Positions 1 to 8,058 are shown, counted from the first letter of the stretch. The stretch: DNA of 36,545 bases from Butyrivibrio sp. (GCA_024690635.1 JAILOW010000023.1:1-36545), one strand, 5' to 3'. Notes: a model not told the origin generated them from the letters alone. Numbers and translations are program-made.

Positions 1-265
1 TATAAATTCGTCGTTCAAAATCTTCAAAGCTGCGTGTTTGTGCGCTTCTTTAATTTATTATATTTTTTATATTTTCCCTATTTGTAATATTATATTCATT
101 TATGCTATTTTTAATATTTTCGATTAAGTATCTATTTTTAAATGAAATAATATTGCAAAATAAAAAAATAGGTAGTATATTTAATCTATAAACAATATTC
201 TATCTATTTTCACTATTAAAAATATATTTAACAGTGAATATCAAGGCAAACACGGAGGAACCAAA
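1..265. other. AT-rich non-coding region upstream of parA
   Basis: This stretch is extremely AT-rich, with runs such as TATTTTTTATATTTT, and I see no gene in it. It carries an imperfect inverted repeat, AAATAGGTAG at 166-175 against CTATCTATTT at 200-209. A stronger dyad at 209-238 is listed separately. It probably holds the promoter and an autoregulatory or centromere site for the partition operon that follows. That role is inferred from position only. Confidence 0.5.
209..238. promoter_or_regulatory. Inverted repeat upstream of parA, putative operator
   Basis: TTCACTATTAAA at 209-220 faces TTTAACAGTGAA at 227-238 across a 6-bp AATATA centre. Eleven of the 12 arm positions are complementary. 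The dyad ends 27 bp before the parA start, just before its ribosome site. That is where a ParA partner with a ribbon-helix-helix fold commonly autoregulates its operon. The binding role is inferred. Confidence 0.45.
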
Positions 266-1027
266 ATGAGAGTAATTTCAGTGGCAAACCAGAAAGGCGG
301 AGTTGGAAAAACCACAACTGCCACAGCGATAGCCGCAATTCTTTCAGAAAGAGGATATAAGACACTTCTAATCGATGCAGACGTTCAGTGTAATTCCACG
401 GATACATATAATGCAGAATATGAGGGCGTCCCTACGTTATACGACGTGATCTTGGAAGAAGCGAACCCTGTTTCAATCAATGATTGTATCCAGCATACAG
501 AAATGGGAGATATTATTGCAGCAGATCCGCTTTTATCAGAAAGTGATTCAAAACTGTCGCAAAAAGGTGTAAAAGGCTTGAAAAAGCTGCAGGTAGCTCT
601 AAATGAGCTTAAAGGATACGATTACGTCATTATCGACACACCGCCTGCCGTAAACATGATCCTTCGAAATGCCCTTATAGCATCAGATGACATCATAATC
701 CCAATGACAGCAGGAAGATACTCCTTACAGGGAATAAATGACCTGGCTGAATCAATAAGAGATGCGCTTGAGCTAAATCCTAAACTTAAAATAGCAGGCG
801 CACTTCTTGTAAATTACAGGTCAGACTACAAAGTTTCAAAAGATACAAAAGAAGCTCTTGTAACAGCAGTAAACATATTAGGTACAAAACTTTTTAACAC
901 AGTTGTACGTTCTTGTACAAAGGTGCCCGAAGCTCAGTCAAGCCGTATGACGCTGATAAAATACGCAAAAAGCTGTACTACTGAACATGATTATGAAGAT
1001 TTCTTAGAAGAATATCTTGGAATATAA
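266..1027 (+). CDS. parA: ParA-family partition ATPase
   Basis: This is a 253-residue ParA/Soj/MinD-type ATPase. The deviant Walker A motif KGGVGKTT is at residues 10-17, LLIDAD forms the A' motif near residue 35, and DYVIIDTPP forms Walker B near residue 120. There is no N-terminal helix-turn-helix extension, so it resembles small type Ib ParA proteins. Such proteins bind the nucleoid non-specifically with ATP and segregate plasmids together with a DNA-binding partner. The start follows GGAGGAACCAAA. The stop sits 13 bp before the next gene, whose ribosome site overlaps the end, so the two form an operon. The family call is secure; the plasmid-partition role follows from the context. Confidence 0.95.
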   Translation: MRVISVANQKGGVGKTTTATAIAAILSERGYKTLLIDADVQCNSTDTYNAEYEGVPTLYDVILEEANPVSINDCIQHTEMGDIIAADPLLSESDSKLSQKGVKGLKKLQVALNELKGYDYVIIDTPPAVNMILRNALIASDDIIIPMTAGRYSLQGINDLAESIRDALELNPKLKIAGALLVNYRSDYKVSKDTKEALVTAVNILGTKLFNTVVRSCTKVPEAQSSRMTLIKYAKSCTTEHDYEDFLEEYLGI

Positions 1028-1040
1028 GGAGGAAAAGGAT

Positions 1041-1421
1041 ATGGCGGCAGGAAAAACAAGCAGACCAAAGGCAAACATGTTGTTTGGGCTTGATAACATT
1101 TCAGGACAAACGAGAAATTTTGCAGATGTTGCGGTACAAACAGAAGGAAATCCGGTCCACGACGTTATGCCGGAACCGACAATCGAATACAAGAATATAA
1201 CTGTACAGAAAATTGAAGCACAAAACACCACCGAAACACAACCAAGCGTGGAAGATGAGATCATGGCACATAAAAGAAAGGCTGGCAGGCCTAAGATAGA
1301 TGGTGACTTCCAGATGATAACCGCAAGGCTTACCAAAGAAAACTATATAAAGGTAAAGAAAAACTGTGGTATATACGGAGGAATTACAGGATATATAAAC
1401 CACCTTATAGAGCAGGTATAA
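1041..1421 (+). CDS. Small DNA-binding partition partner, likely ribbon-helix-helix
   Basis: This is a 126-residue protein following parA by 13 bp. AAGGAGGAAAAGGAT precedes the ATG at 1041; an in-frame ATG at 1017 lies inside parA and lacks a site. The N-terminal 75 residues look disordered. A basic RKAGRPK motif, like an AT-hook, sits near residue 80. The C-terminal 45 residues read as a strand (FQMITARLT) followed by two helices, the pattern of a ribbon-helix-helix domain. Small RHH proteins encoded after type Ib parA genes bind the centromere and repress the operon. I infer that role; it is not a classical ParB. The dyad at 209-238 and the TGTC-N8-GACA clusters at 5885 and 6731 are candidate targets. 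Confidence 0.8.
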   Translation: MAAGKTSRPKANMLFGLDNISGQTRNFADVAVQTEGNPVHDVMPEPTIEYKNITVQKIEAQNTTETQPSVEDEIMAHKRKAGRPKIDGDFQMITARLTKENYIKVKKNCGIYGGITGYINHLIEQV

Positions 1422-1429
1422 AGGATAGT

Positions 1430-1461
1430 AGAGAGAAGCCAAGGCTGCTCTCTATTTTTTT
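1430..1461 (+). terminator. Rho-independent terminator after the par operon
   Basis: AGAGAGAAGCC at 1430-1440 pairs with GGCTGCTCTCT at 1443-1453 with one mismatch, followed by ATTTTTTT. It closes the parA operon. Confidence 0.9.
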
Positions 1462-1625
1462 GCGATTTTACTATACCATACTTAATACAGAGATATCGAT
1501 AATTAAACATAGTATGCGCACAGGAGCAGACATACAGTGTTAAAACAAGTAGTCACGGGATGTTCCTTGCGTGCACATAGGGTGTAACACCCAATAACAC
1601 ACCATGATAAAGGAGCAAACATCTC
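1462..1625 (+). promoter_or_regulatory. Upstream region of the lipoprotein-ATPase-relaxase unit
   Basis: This 164-bp gap holds a compact palindrome, GGGTGTAACACCC at 1580-1592, placed 33 bp before the next start codon. It could be an operator or a small RNA hairpin in the 5' leader. Nothing else is recognisable. The ribosome site AAAGGAGC lies near the end. Confidence 0.35.
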
Positions 1626-2822
1626 ATGAAAAACAAGATAATCACCGTATGTACAGCCGTGATAATGGCTGCCACAATGCTCACAGGTTGCGGAGAGCCA
1701 AAAAACACAGCCGGAGCACTTACAAACAATAGTAAAGACTATGTTTCAGGCCTTGTAAACAACGTATATTACATCAGGGATAAAGAAAATAACTGCACTC
1801 CTATATATTTTGGCAACGGAACATTCGAGCAGGATTCGATCACATCCAATCCTAGCAACGAAAGGATATTGTGGTACAAAGAGGATTTTGAAAAGATTCC
1901 GACACTCTATAAAGGCGATTCACTTATTTTATTCACGACAAATGTGGTAAATGAGCTGATGACCTTCGAAAGGTTCGAATATTACGGCTATACAATAGGT
2001 CTTTGCGGCATGGAAACACTTCCTTCAGGAAGATATAAGGTATTTACCAATAAAGACATGCGCTGCACATACCCTTATGGGGACACAGACGAGATATTAA
2101 AGCTTAACAACGAGTCTGTAATCATCGAGTCTTTGGGTGATGTAAAGGTAAGAAAGCCCAATGAAGACGACATGACAGGCTCATTCCTCACAAGAAGCGG
2201 AACAATCAAAGGTCTTACAGCAAACAAACAGTATTCAGTAGACATCTACGAGGGAAGCGTATATCACAATTACATCTTTACAGCAGATGTAATCGCCCTT
2301 GGCTCCATGGAAGTTACACAACGTTATGATTATGAATTTGAGCGGGAAAACCTCATCAACATCACAATACCTGAGTGGTTCCACAGCGGATACTATATGA
2401 TAAACGGCGCCGGACTTTTTAGATATGTTGACGGCGAATCATATAACGAAGACACAAACTTCAATATTCCTAACGAAGATCCCACAAAAGACGGCTCAAC
2501 CATCACACAAAGCGATATGACCGCCGCAGAAGAATTTGCTCAGGCAATGGAAAGTGTAGAAAGCGATCAGTCGAGTGAATTTACCGTAAGAGAAGAAGGC
2601 ATGGTATCTGTGACCGTAACATTTACCGTTCCCGGAAATTACGGTGTAGGAGATGGACTTGACGAGGTAACAGGTATCATCAAGACTCCAAGAGGCGGCT
2701 CGATCTACATGATAAACAATAGTGACGGCTCCATTTCACGTTCATTCCAAGCTGAGCCTGGCACATATCAGATAACCTATTACAACATCGGCATCAGAGA
2801 GCCCCATGTTTCATTCGACTAA
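1626..2822 (+). CDS. Predicted lipoprotein of unknown function
   Basis: This is a 398-residue protein with a clear lipoprotein signal peptide: a basic start (MKNKII), a hydrophobic core, and the lipobox LTGC with its cysteine near residue 22. The mature part is expected to be anchored on the outer face of the membrane. It is rich in beta-type sequence with many aromatic residues and acidic stretches; I recognise no catalytic motif. AAAGGAGC precedes the ATG at normal spacing. The gene lies 15 bp before the CpaF/VirB11-like ATPase gene and in line with the relaxase. A surface role linked to conjugation or a pilus is therefore plausible but unproven. Confidence 0.85.
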   Translation: MKNKIITVCTAVIMAATMLTGCGEPKNTAGALTNNSKDYVSGLVNNVYYIRDKENNCTPIYFGNGTFEQDSITSNPSNERILWYKEDFEKIPTLYKGDSLILFTTNVVNELMTFERFEYYGYTIGLCGMETLPSGRYKVFTNKDMRCTYPYGDTDEILKLNNESVIIESLGDVKVRKPNEDDMTGSFLTRSGTIKGLTANKQYSVDIYEGSVYHNYIFTADVIALGSMEVTQRYDYEFERENLINITIPEWFHSGYYMINGAGLFRYVDGESYNEDTNFNIPNEDPTKDGSTITQSDMTAAEEFAQAMESVESDQSSEFTVREEGMVSVTVTFTVPGNYGVGDGLDEVTGIIKTPRGGSIYMINNSDGSISRSFQAEPGTYQITYYNIGIREPHVSFD

Positions 2823-2837
2823 TTAGGAGGAGATTAA

Positions 2838-4682
2838 ATGGATTCAACATTTATGGCGCCCGAAAAAAAGCTTAATATACAGGTCCTTCGTGTTACCAAC
2901 AAGGCTGCGCTTGAGACCATAGAAGCTGGCAGAAAAACAAGTGAAGACGTTTTTGAGCTTTACCCTTGGGCTAATGAAACACCTTTTGCTGAGATAGCAG
3001 AAAACATCATAAAAGACAGGAGGGGAGATTGGAAATCCCCTCTCTATTACACGACTTCATACCACAAGCCGAGCATAGGAATACGAGAGATATGCTTGTC
3101 TGCAGAAGAATTTATCAAAGGATTGCCAAACAGCAGCGACTTTGAGGTCTTATCTATCAGTTCTTACATAGAAAGCGACAAGATCGTCCTTAAATCTCTT
3201 GTAAGAAGCTATGGCGCACCATTTTCGTTTGTAGGCTTTTTTAATTACATCCATGATGACCTTATGGTGGATGTCGCAGAGGAAGAAAAGGTTCACACCG
3301 GTGCTCTGGTAATTCCTGAAGAAGCAAAGGACTACGAATACACAAATGCAGAGATAGAAGAGCATGATGAGGCGTACAGAAAACAGGAAGACATCTATGA
3401 AAACTGTACTCAGGACGCTCCTTTTCTTAACTCCATAGAAGAATATACGCCAAAAAGGCTACCTGTTGTGGAAGATAAGATGGACCTTATCTATGACCTT
3501 AAAACAAGCGATCAGCGTATAAAGACCAAATCCTCATACGAAACATTCACAAATGTATTCAGGGAGATGATGACACTTGTTAACGGCGTTGAGTTTTACA
3601 CTTATGCTCAAATTATGAGGGGCGAAAAAAGGCAGGACGATTTCATGGATTACCTTGAAAACCACATCCAGCAAAATTATGTCGCTCACGGCAGGCTCCC
3701 TGCAGAAGACGTTCCTGCGATGCTTAAAAAGCTGCATAGGTCACTGTTTCAGCTTTATATCGTGCAGGACCTTATAGATGACCCCAATGTAACTGATATC
3801 AAGATAACAGCTCCCGACTCAATAAGGACAAGGATTAAGGGAAAAGCTTATATCACAAACATAACCTTTATAGACCTTTCAGATTATTTAAGGTTTATAA
3901 ACGGTATCTGTATCAAGAACAACATATTGCAGGATGTTCCTGAACAGACATTTACAGATACAAGTGATCCTAATTATATCCTCAGATTTACACTCTCAGC
4001 CGAGTATTCAAATTCTGACCAGTGGCCTTACCTGCATATCAGAAAAATCGACAGAAAAAAGCCCCTCGGAGATGACCTTATAAGGCTCGGCATGATGCCG
4101 CCAAAAGTAAGGGATTATCTCTTAGACGCTGGAAAGAACAGTAGAGGCGTTGTATTTGCAGGCCCTCCCGGATCTGGTAAAACAGTATGCCTTAATTTCT
4201 TCCTTGAAGAAGCATACGAGCAGTCAGCAGAAATCCTTGTTATTCAGGAAAATGACGAGCTTTTTGCATACAGAAAAGGCGTCATGTTCCAGCATCCTGT
4301 AAAATACGTTCCCGATAAACAGCCCGTAACCCTCGCCGAACTTGGTGAACTTGCACTTGTTGCAGGCGCAAACGTATTCATAATCGGTGAGGCTAAAGGG
4401 CCCGAGATATGTTCAGCCATAACTCTTTCAAACTCCGGTTGTAGAACAGCCCTTACAATCCACAGCTTTTCTGCGACAGAAGTAATCGATAAGATGGCAG
4501 ACCTTGCAATGAAGGGTGATTATAAAGACCCCATTCAGGCAAAAAAGAACATCAAATCATTTCAGACCATGGTCTATCTTGAAGATTTCAAGATAAAAGA
4601 GATAGCCGAGATAACAGGATATAACGAGCAGACTCAGAACATGGAATACAAATATATTTATAAATACGAGGAGGAGGGCTGA
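2838..4682 (+). CDS. VirB11/CpaF-type secretion ATPase
   Basis: This is a 614-residue protein whose C-terminal half is a type II/IV secretion ATPase of the CpaF/TadA/VirB11 superfamily. Walker A is GPPGSGKT at about residues 442-449. An acidic LVIQENDELF stretch follows near residue 475. The Walker B-like FIIGEAKGPE is near residue 515, and a His box (LTIHSFSATE) lies near residue 545. The first 280 residues are divergent and specific to this protein. These ATPases are hexameric motors on the inner face of the membrane that power pilus assembly or DNA/protein transfer. TAGGAGGAGA precedes the start. The gene lies between a lipoprotein and a relaxase, which favours a transfer role. No other secretion component is in the window. 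Confidence 0.9.
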   Translation: MDSTFMAPEKKLNIQVLRVTNKAALETIEAGRKTSEDVFELYPWANETPFAEIAENIIKDRRGDWKSPLYYTTSYHKPSIGIREICLSAEEFIKGLPNSSDFEVLSISSYIESDKIVLKSLVRSYGAPFSFVGFFNYIHDDLMVDVAEEEKVHTGALVIPEEAKDYEYTNAEIEEHDEAYRKQEDIYENCTQDAPFLNSIEEYTPKRLPVVEDKMDLIYDLKTSDQRIKTKSSYETFTNVFREMMTLVNGVEFYTYAQIMRGEKRQDDFMDYLENHIQQNYVAHGRLPAEDVPAMLKKLHRSLFQLYIVQDLIDDPNVTDIKITAPDSIRTRIKGKAYITNITFIDLSDYLRFINGICIKNNILQDVPEQTFTDTSDPNYILRFTLSAEYSNSDQWPYLHIRKIDRKKPLGDDLIRLGMMPPKVRDYLLDAGKNSRGVVFAGPPGSGKTVCLNFFLEEAYEQSAEILVIQENDELFAYRKGVMFQHPVKYVPDKQPVTLAELGELALVAGANVFIIGEAKGPEICSAITLSNSGCRTALTIHSFSATEVIDKMADLAMKGDYKDPIQAKKNIKSFQTMVYLEDFKIKEIAEITGYNEQTQNMEYKYIYKYEEEG

Positions 4683-4710
4683 TGCCCTTTTCCTTTAAGG
4701 AGACCTGGCT

Positions 4711-5820
4711 ATGAAAGTGACGGTAAGAAGCGCAAGAAAAGACAGAGATGGAAGGCATAATGACAGAAACTTTGATGTTTCTTCTTCAGGGCACATCAAC
4801 TCTGAACTCATGAACCTCAACAGGTATTACACATATAACGGTAATACCACACAGACATTTCTTGAACTGGAGCAGGAGTATTACGAAAAGCATTTCGCAG
4901 AGCATGTGGAAGAGCAGAATAAAAAGAATACTGCAGCGGGTCATAAGAAAAGAAATATGACTCTTGAACAGTATTTCTACAATCAGAGGACACGCCCTGA
5001 GGATGTGCTCCTGCAGATAGGAGATGTAAATGAACACGCTACCGGGGATGAACTTTGGAGCTGCGCTATGGAATATATAAATCGCTTTAACGATATGTTC
5101 GGTGATCACTGCGAAATCCTTGATATGGCACTGCACATGGATGAGGCGACGCCCCATATACATATAAGACGTGTATGGAAAGCAGAAGATGCTCTTGGAA
5201 ATGAGATGGTGAGCCAGACCAAGGCATTAAAAGAAATGGATATAATGATGCCCGATGGCTCAAGACAGGAAGACAGATTTAACAATCAAAAGATAGCATT
5301 TTCAAAGATAGAAAGAGAGATGTTTACTCAAATCTGTGAAGAAGAAGGGTTCATAATCGAAAGGACACCTTCCCTTCGAAAGAACCACCTGTCAATGGAA
5401 GAGTACAAGAGAAGCTCAGAAGCAAAGCAGGACTTAAAAGAGCATAAAGATGACATAAACGCACTGCTAAATCGTGTGTTAAATGATCAGGAGCTTGCAA
5501 GGATTTACTCCTTAAGCAAAAGAGAAATTGACAGAAAAAATCTTCTGCAGAAAGCAGAAATTGCAGCCGAGATTGCAAAGGATTTAGACAGCGAATTATA
5601 TCAGATACTTGCAAAAGATTTATCAAATATCAATGTAAGTTTATATGCCGAACAGGAACAAAAAGAGATAAAGAATAAGCTGTCAAAGGCAGAGGAATTT
5701 TTATCTTCAATGGGGCTTACAAATGAGTTTGAAAAGTACCTTGAAGGAGAAGAAATAGCATCCAAAAAAGACAGTAAAAATGAAGACGATAGGTCTAAAC
5801 AGGCAGTATCATTCTTCTAA
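4711..5820 (+). CDS. Mob/Pre-family relaxase
   Basis: This is a 369-residue protein resembling the Mob/Pre (MOBV, pMV158 MobM-like) plasmid mobilisation relaxases. The hallmark HMDEATPHIHI lies at about residues 142-152, giving the HxDExTPHxH metal-binding motif with histidines at 142, 149 and 151. The N-terminus carries the conserved arginine-rich start and an HINSELMNLNRYY stretch. The C-terminal 130 residues are helical and charged, as in MOBV proteins. The family nicks at an oriT and starts strand transfer. AAGGAGACCTGGCT precedes the ATG. The gene is followed directly by the repeat-rich region where an oriT might lie, but I could not identify the nick site. Confidence 0.92.
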   Translation: MKVTVRSARKDRDGRHNDRNFDVSSSGHINSELMNLNRYYTYNGNTTQTFLELEQEYYEKHFAEHVEEQNKKNTAAGHKKRNMTLEQYFYNQRTRPEDVLLQIGDVNEHATGDELWSCAMEYINRFNDMFGDHCEILDMALHMDEATPHIHIRRVWKAEDALGNEMVSQTKALKEMDIMMPDGSRQEDRFNNQKIAFSKIEREMFTQICEEEGFIIERTPSLRKNHLSMEEYKRSSEAKQDLKEHKDDINALLNRVLNDQELARIYSLSKREIDRKNLLQKAEIAAEIAKDLDSELYQILAKDLSNINVSLYAEQEQKEIKNKLSKAEEFLSSMGLTNEFEKYLEGEEIASKKDSKNEDDRSKQAVSFF

Positions 5821-5884
5821 AAAATACGGCTATAAAATAGGCGGGGCAGAAGTGTCTCGCTTATATTTTATCCCAAATGCATAG
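5821..5884. other. Imperfect hairpin after the relaxase gene
   Basis: AAAATAGGCGGGGCA and TGTCTCGCTTATATTTT form an imperfect hairpin around 5834-5870. There is no clean U-tract. It could be a weak terminator or part of a transfer origin; neither can be shown here. Confidence 0.3.
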
Positions 5885-5950
5885 TGTCAACATATAGACA
5901 TATAAAACAATGTCAACATAATGACAATATGTATATGTGTCAACATATAG
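5885..5950. repeat. Iteron-like cluster I, TGTC-N8-GACA
   Basis: Three copies of a TGTCAACATAATGACA-type sequence start at 5885, 5911 and 5938, so the phasing is 26 and 27 bp. The first two are interrupted palindromes (TGTC, 8 bp, GACA); the third keeps the left arm only. The same element with the same phasing recurs at 6731-6827. Such arrays commonly bind a replication initiator or a partition protein. Which protein reads them is not visible. Confidence 0.8.
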
Positions 5951-5961
5951 AGGTTAACTAT

Positions 5962-6200
5962 ATGAGCCGTAAGCTTAGACTAAAGTCAGAACGTATTCAT
6001 GTCCAGAGGACAGATATAGCAGCCTGGCATTCATAGCTCACCGGATCCCGCCAAGTGTATATCAGAAATAATCGACAAATATAAATAATAAAGCAGATAT
6101 AGAAACAAGTGTCGAAAAGCCTATCGGAACATCCCCTGAAACAGGACCCAAATTCGTCGTTCTGGGTGATAAAAAACAGGGTGAGACAGGAGAGGGGTAA
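5962..6200 (+). pseudogene. Possible decayed small gene after iteron cluster I
   Basis: An ATG with an AGAGG site opens a 24-codon ORF (start MSRKLRLKSER) that stops at TAG. Protein-like reading continues in another frame (SPDPAKCISEIIDKYK), then in a third (ETSVEKPIGTSPETGPKF...), ending at a TAA at 6198-6200. Restoring two frame changes would give one polar protein of roughly 80 residues. This may be a degraded gene or just chance reading. I do not recognise the product. Confidence 0.3.
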
Positions 6201-6265
6201 ACGACAAAAACACACTGAGTTATGTAATGTCGATTTTCGACGTTGTGACACTTTTAAAATGTCAT

Positions 6266-6604
6266 TATCCGCTCCCTGATATTAACGCTTTTGCCAGTCC
6301 GTTATCCGCTCTTTCATTTCATTGTTCCGTTCCTAAAAATTCTTTTCCCGATATCATTTCGCCCTTCATCCTGAACTATCCGCTCCCTGATCTTTGGCTG
6401 TATCATTTTCTATCCGCTCTTTCATTAAGGCATTCCATTCCTTAGAATTTAAGGGCATTTCGCCCCATTTCCTTCTGTAAACCCATGAAAATATCACTAT
6501 CCGCTCCCTGATATGATATTCAAAGCCAGATTATTTCCCGCTCCTTCATTGAAACGTTCATTCTGTATGACTGTATCACTAGACTTTCCGCTCCGGCGGT
6601 ACAT
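6266..6604 (-). repeat. Minus-strand GAGCGGA repeat array, short units
   Basis: Read on the minus strand, ATGAARGAGCGG-type and ATCAGGGAGCGGATA-type boxes alternate. Plus-strand positions are: 6266 (CCGCTCCCTGAT type), 6302 (CCGCTCTTTCAT type), 6377, 6411, 6498, 6535 (CCCGCTCCTTCAT), and a lone TTTCCGCTCC at 6595. Paired boxes are 34-37 bp apart and pairs recur every 111-121 bp. Between pairs a second motif recurs: GGGCGAAATG, then AAGGAATGGAATG or AGGAACGGAACAATG. The boxes match the borders of the plus-strand elements at 6991-8014, but the interior is only about 20 bp. The one near 6290 could form an ATAACG/CGTTAT stem. Confidence 0.75.
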
Positions 6605-6730
6605 AAATACGTTCAAAATACTGCGCATTAGCCACATGGACTTTGCAAAACGCCCTAAACAAGCATAACCGCATTCATTCTTACTGTTCTTGATATTCAT
6701 TCTGCCCTGCTGGATACCCTCGGCAGTCCG

Positions 6731-6827
6731 TGTCTACATAATGACACAATAGGGCATTGTCTACATAATGACACAAAACATATCGCCAACATAATGACAC
6801 ATGCCATCAACGTCAACATAATGACAC
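6731..6827. repeat. Iteron-like cluster II
   Basis: Four 17-bp copies start at 6731, 6758, 6784 and 6811 (TGTCTACATAATGACAC twice, then CGCCAACATAATGACAC and CGTCAACATAATGACAC). Phasing is 27, 26 and 27 bp. The core ACATAATGACAC is invariant. TGACAC/TGACAT half sites continue to the right at about 6838, 6856, 6876, 6903 and 6945. The cluster lies between the minus-strand and plus-strand GAGCGGA arrays. This is the best candidate for a replication origin or centromere in the window. Confidence 0.8.
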
Positions 6828-6990
6828 GGTATATTCTTGACACATACGCTCTTTTTGACACGCACATTATAGCATTGACATTTAAATTTTCGCACGCACA
6901 TGATGACACATTTTGCATGCCAAACACTTTAAGGTTTTAATCGATAATGACACCGCTTTTTACATCACAAAGACATAATATTTTGCCAAA

Positions 6991-7113
6991 GAGCGGAGAA
7001 GATTTTTAATGAGCCCAATGCTGCATGCCGACCCTAGGAGGCATAAGCAGCCGAGCGCCATCTAGGCTCAGCGCGAGGGGACATGGGCGACATTAAAAAT
7101 GTTTGGGAGCGGA
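6991..7113 (+). repeat. Structured GAGCGGA element 1
   Basis: The element is bounded by GAGCGGAGAA at 6991 and GGGAGCGGAT ending at 7114. ATTTTTAATG (7002-7011) pairs with CATTAAAAAT (7091-7100), and GCCCA (7013-7017) with TGGGC (7084-7088). A GA/GA tandem mismatch sits at the junction. Inside are two hairpins: GCTGC-ATGCC with GGCAT-AA-GCAGC (7020-7051), then CCGAGC with GCGAGG (7051-7078), which again encloses opposed GA steps. The two loops hold CCTAG and CTAGG and could kiss. Confidence 0.8.
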
Positions 7114-7156
7114 TAATATTATTAACATAAATTATATTTACTGCAGATATTTATTT

Positions 7157-7264
7157 GAGCGAAGGAGATTTTTTCTGAGCGTCCGACATTGTGCCGACGT
7201 CAGGAGCACTGCCGAGCCTAAAAGCGAGGGAATCGGGCGCAAAGAAAAAAGGTCTGGGAGCGGA
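7157..7264 (+). repeat. Structured GAGCGGA element 2
   Basis: The left border is altered (GAGCGAAGGAGATT) and the right border is GGGAGCGGAT. TTTTTTCT (7169-7176) pairs with AGAAAAAA (7243-7250), and GCGTCCGA (7179-7186) with TCGGGCGC (7233-7240). GA faces AA at the junction. Inside are a GTGC/GCAC hairpin and CCGAGC (7212-7217) opposite GCGAGG (7224-7229). Confidence 0.75.
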
Positions 7265-7347
7265 TTGTGCATTGTCATCAGACTAAACATTCATCACAGA
7301 TTCTTTCATCAGATTTTGCGCATAAATCAGATTGTCTTTAAAACTTT

Positions 7348-7483
7348 GAGCGGAGTATTTTTTTGATTGTTTTCAGGCGGAGCACCTCTCAAGAACCCAA
7401 AGGGTTCTAAGCTGGTGCGTAGAGGCAAGCGCAACGGAGCGCGCGCAGCCGTCATGAAAACATCATAAAAATATGGGAGCGGA
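7348..7483 (+). repeat. Structured GAGCGGA element 3
   Basis: The borders are GAGCGGAGTA and GGGAGCGGAT. ATTTTTTTGATTGTTTTCA (7357-7375) pairs with TGAAAACATCATAAAAAT (7455-7472) with one bulge and one mismatch. Inside is GCACC opposite GGTGC enclosing AGAACCC-AAA-GGGTTCT. A GC-rich arm with CAAGCGCAACGGAGCGCGCGC follows. Confidence 0.75.
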
Positions 7484-7520
7484 TTATATGAAGGCGTACA
7501 TAGATATGTTTTGCGGCAAT

Positions 7521-7651
7521 GAGCGGAGATAATTTTTATACAAAAGATGTTGGACAAGAATGGGACAGCATGGAGCATTCGAGTCCAAAAACGGAAGGCG
7601 GCTAAGCGGCCTGAAGTTGTCGTCTTTTGTTTAAAAAGGATCGGGAGCGGA
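7521..7651 (+). repeat. Structured GAGCGGA element 4
   Basis: The borders are GAGCGGAGATAA and GATCGGGAGCGGATAATATT. TTTTTATACAAAAGA (7533-7547) pairs with TCTTTTGTTTAAAAA (7623-7637) with one mismatch. Inside, GGAC and GAATG pair with CATTC and GTCC across small internal loops. A GC-rich arm near 7600 follows. Confidence 0.75.
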
Positions 7652-7708
7652 TAATATTCCTGACCAAAATAAAACATTATCGCCCGCCAGAGATTAGATA
7701 AAAAATAC

Positions 7709-7840
7709 GAGCGGAGACTTTTTGAGATAATACCTCAAATGCTGCGTTTTGACTTTGTCAAAAGGCGAGAGCATTTAGGCGGGCGCGCACCTCCATCCGC
7801 GGGGAGCCGCGAGGTATTATTGAAAAAAGATGGGAGCGGA
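7709..7840 (+). repeat. Structured GAGCGGA element 5
   Basis: The borders are GAGCGGAGAC and GGGAGCGGAG. ATAATACCTC (7727-7736) pairs perfectly with GAGGTATTAT (7811-7820), with TTTTT/AAAAA outside. Inside, AAATGCT pairs with AGCATTT around a GTTTTGAC/GTCAAAAG hairpin. A GCGG/CCGC arm containing CTCC/GGAG follows. Confidence 0.75.
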
Positions 7841-7896
7841 GAATGTATCTATACATACAAATTACTTCGCATGCCAAGACACATGGCTGTAAGATA

Positions 7897-8014
7897 GAGC
7901 GGAGATAATTTTTAATGAGTCTTTTGCGGTAGCGCCCTTCCCAGCGCGTTAAGCCGCCGAGCCCCCTGATCCGGCGAGGGTCAAAAGACGATATTAAAAA
8001 GGATCGGGAGCGGA
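7897..8014 (+). repeat. Structured GAGCGGA element 6
   Basis: The borders are GAGCGGAGATAA and GATCGGGAGCGGAG. TTTTTAAT (7909-7916) pairs with ATTAAAAA (7993-8000), and GTCTTTTG (7919-7926) with CAAAAGAC (7982-7989). GA faces GA plus one unpaired T at the junction, as in elements 1 and 7. Inside are GCGG/CCGC enclosing GCGC/GCGC, then CCGAGC (7957-7962) opposite GCGAGG (7974-7979). Confidence 0.8.
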
Positions 8015-8028
8015 GAGTGTGTTGTCAT

Positions 8029-8058
8029 AAAAAAGGAGGAGCTTTTGATAGCCCCTCC
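8029..8058 (-). terminator. Terminator of the leftward membrane-protein gene
   Basis: On the minus strand GGAGGGGC and GCTCCTCC pair across an 8-nt loop and are followed by TTTTTTA. It lies between the gene ending at 8073 and the last element of the repeat array. Confidence 0.9.

Noticed and set aside
1101..1442. Minus-strand ORF opposite the RHH-type gene
   Set aside because: It is the antisense of a well-supported gene, with no ribosome site.
5997..7677. Several 60-116 codon ORFs across the repeat region on both strands
   Set aside because: They lack ribosome sites, have cysteine- and phenylalanine-heavy low-quality translations, and run through repeats and stems.
6991..8014. CRISPR array
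   Set aside because: The repeat core is only about 7-12 bp, the intervals are unequal (44-129 bp), half of them are internally paired, and no cas gene is nearby.
6991..8014. Integron attC array or group II introns
   Set aside because: I see no RYYYAAC/GTTRRRY ends, no integrase, no domain V-like hairpin and no reverse transcriptase. The paired ends are TTTTT/AAAAA with GAGCGGA outside.
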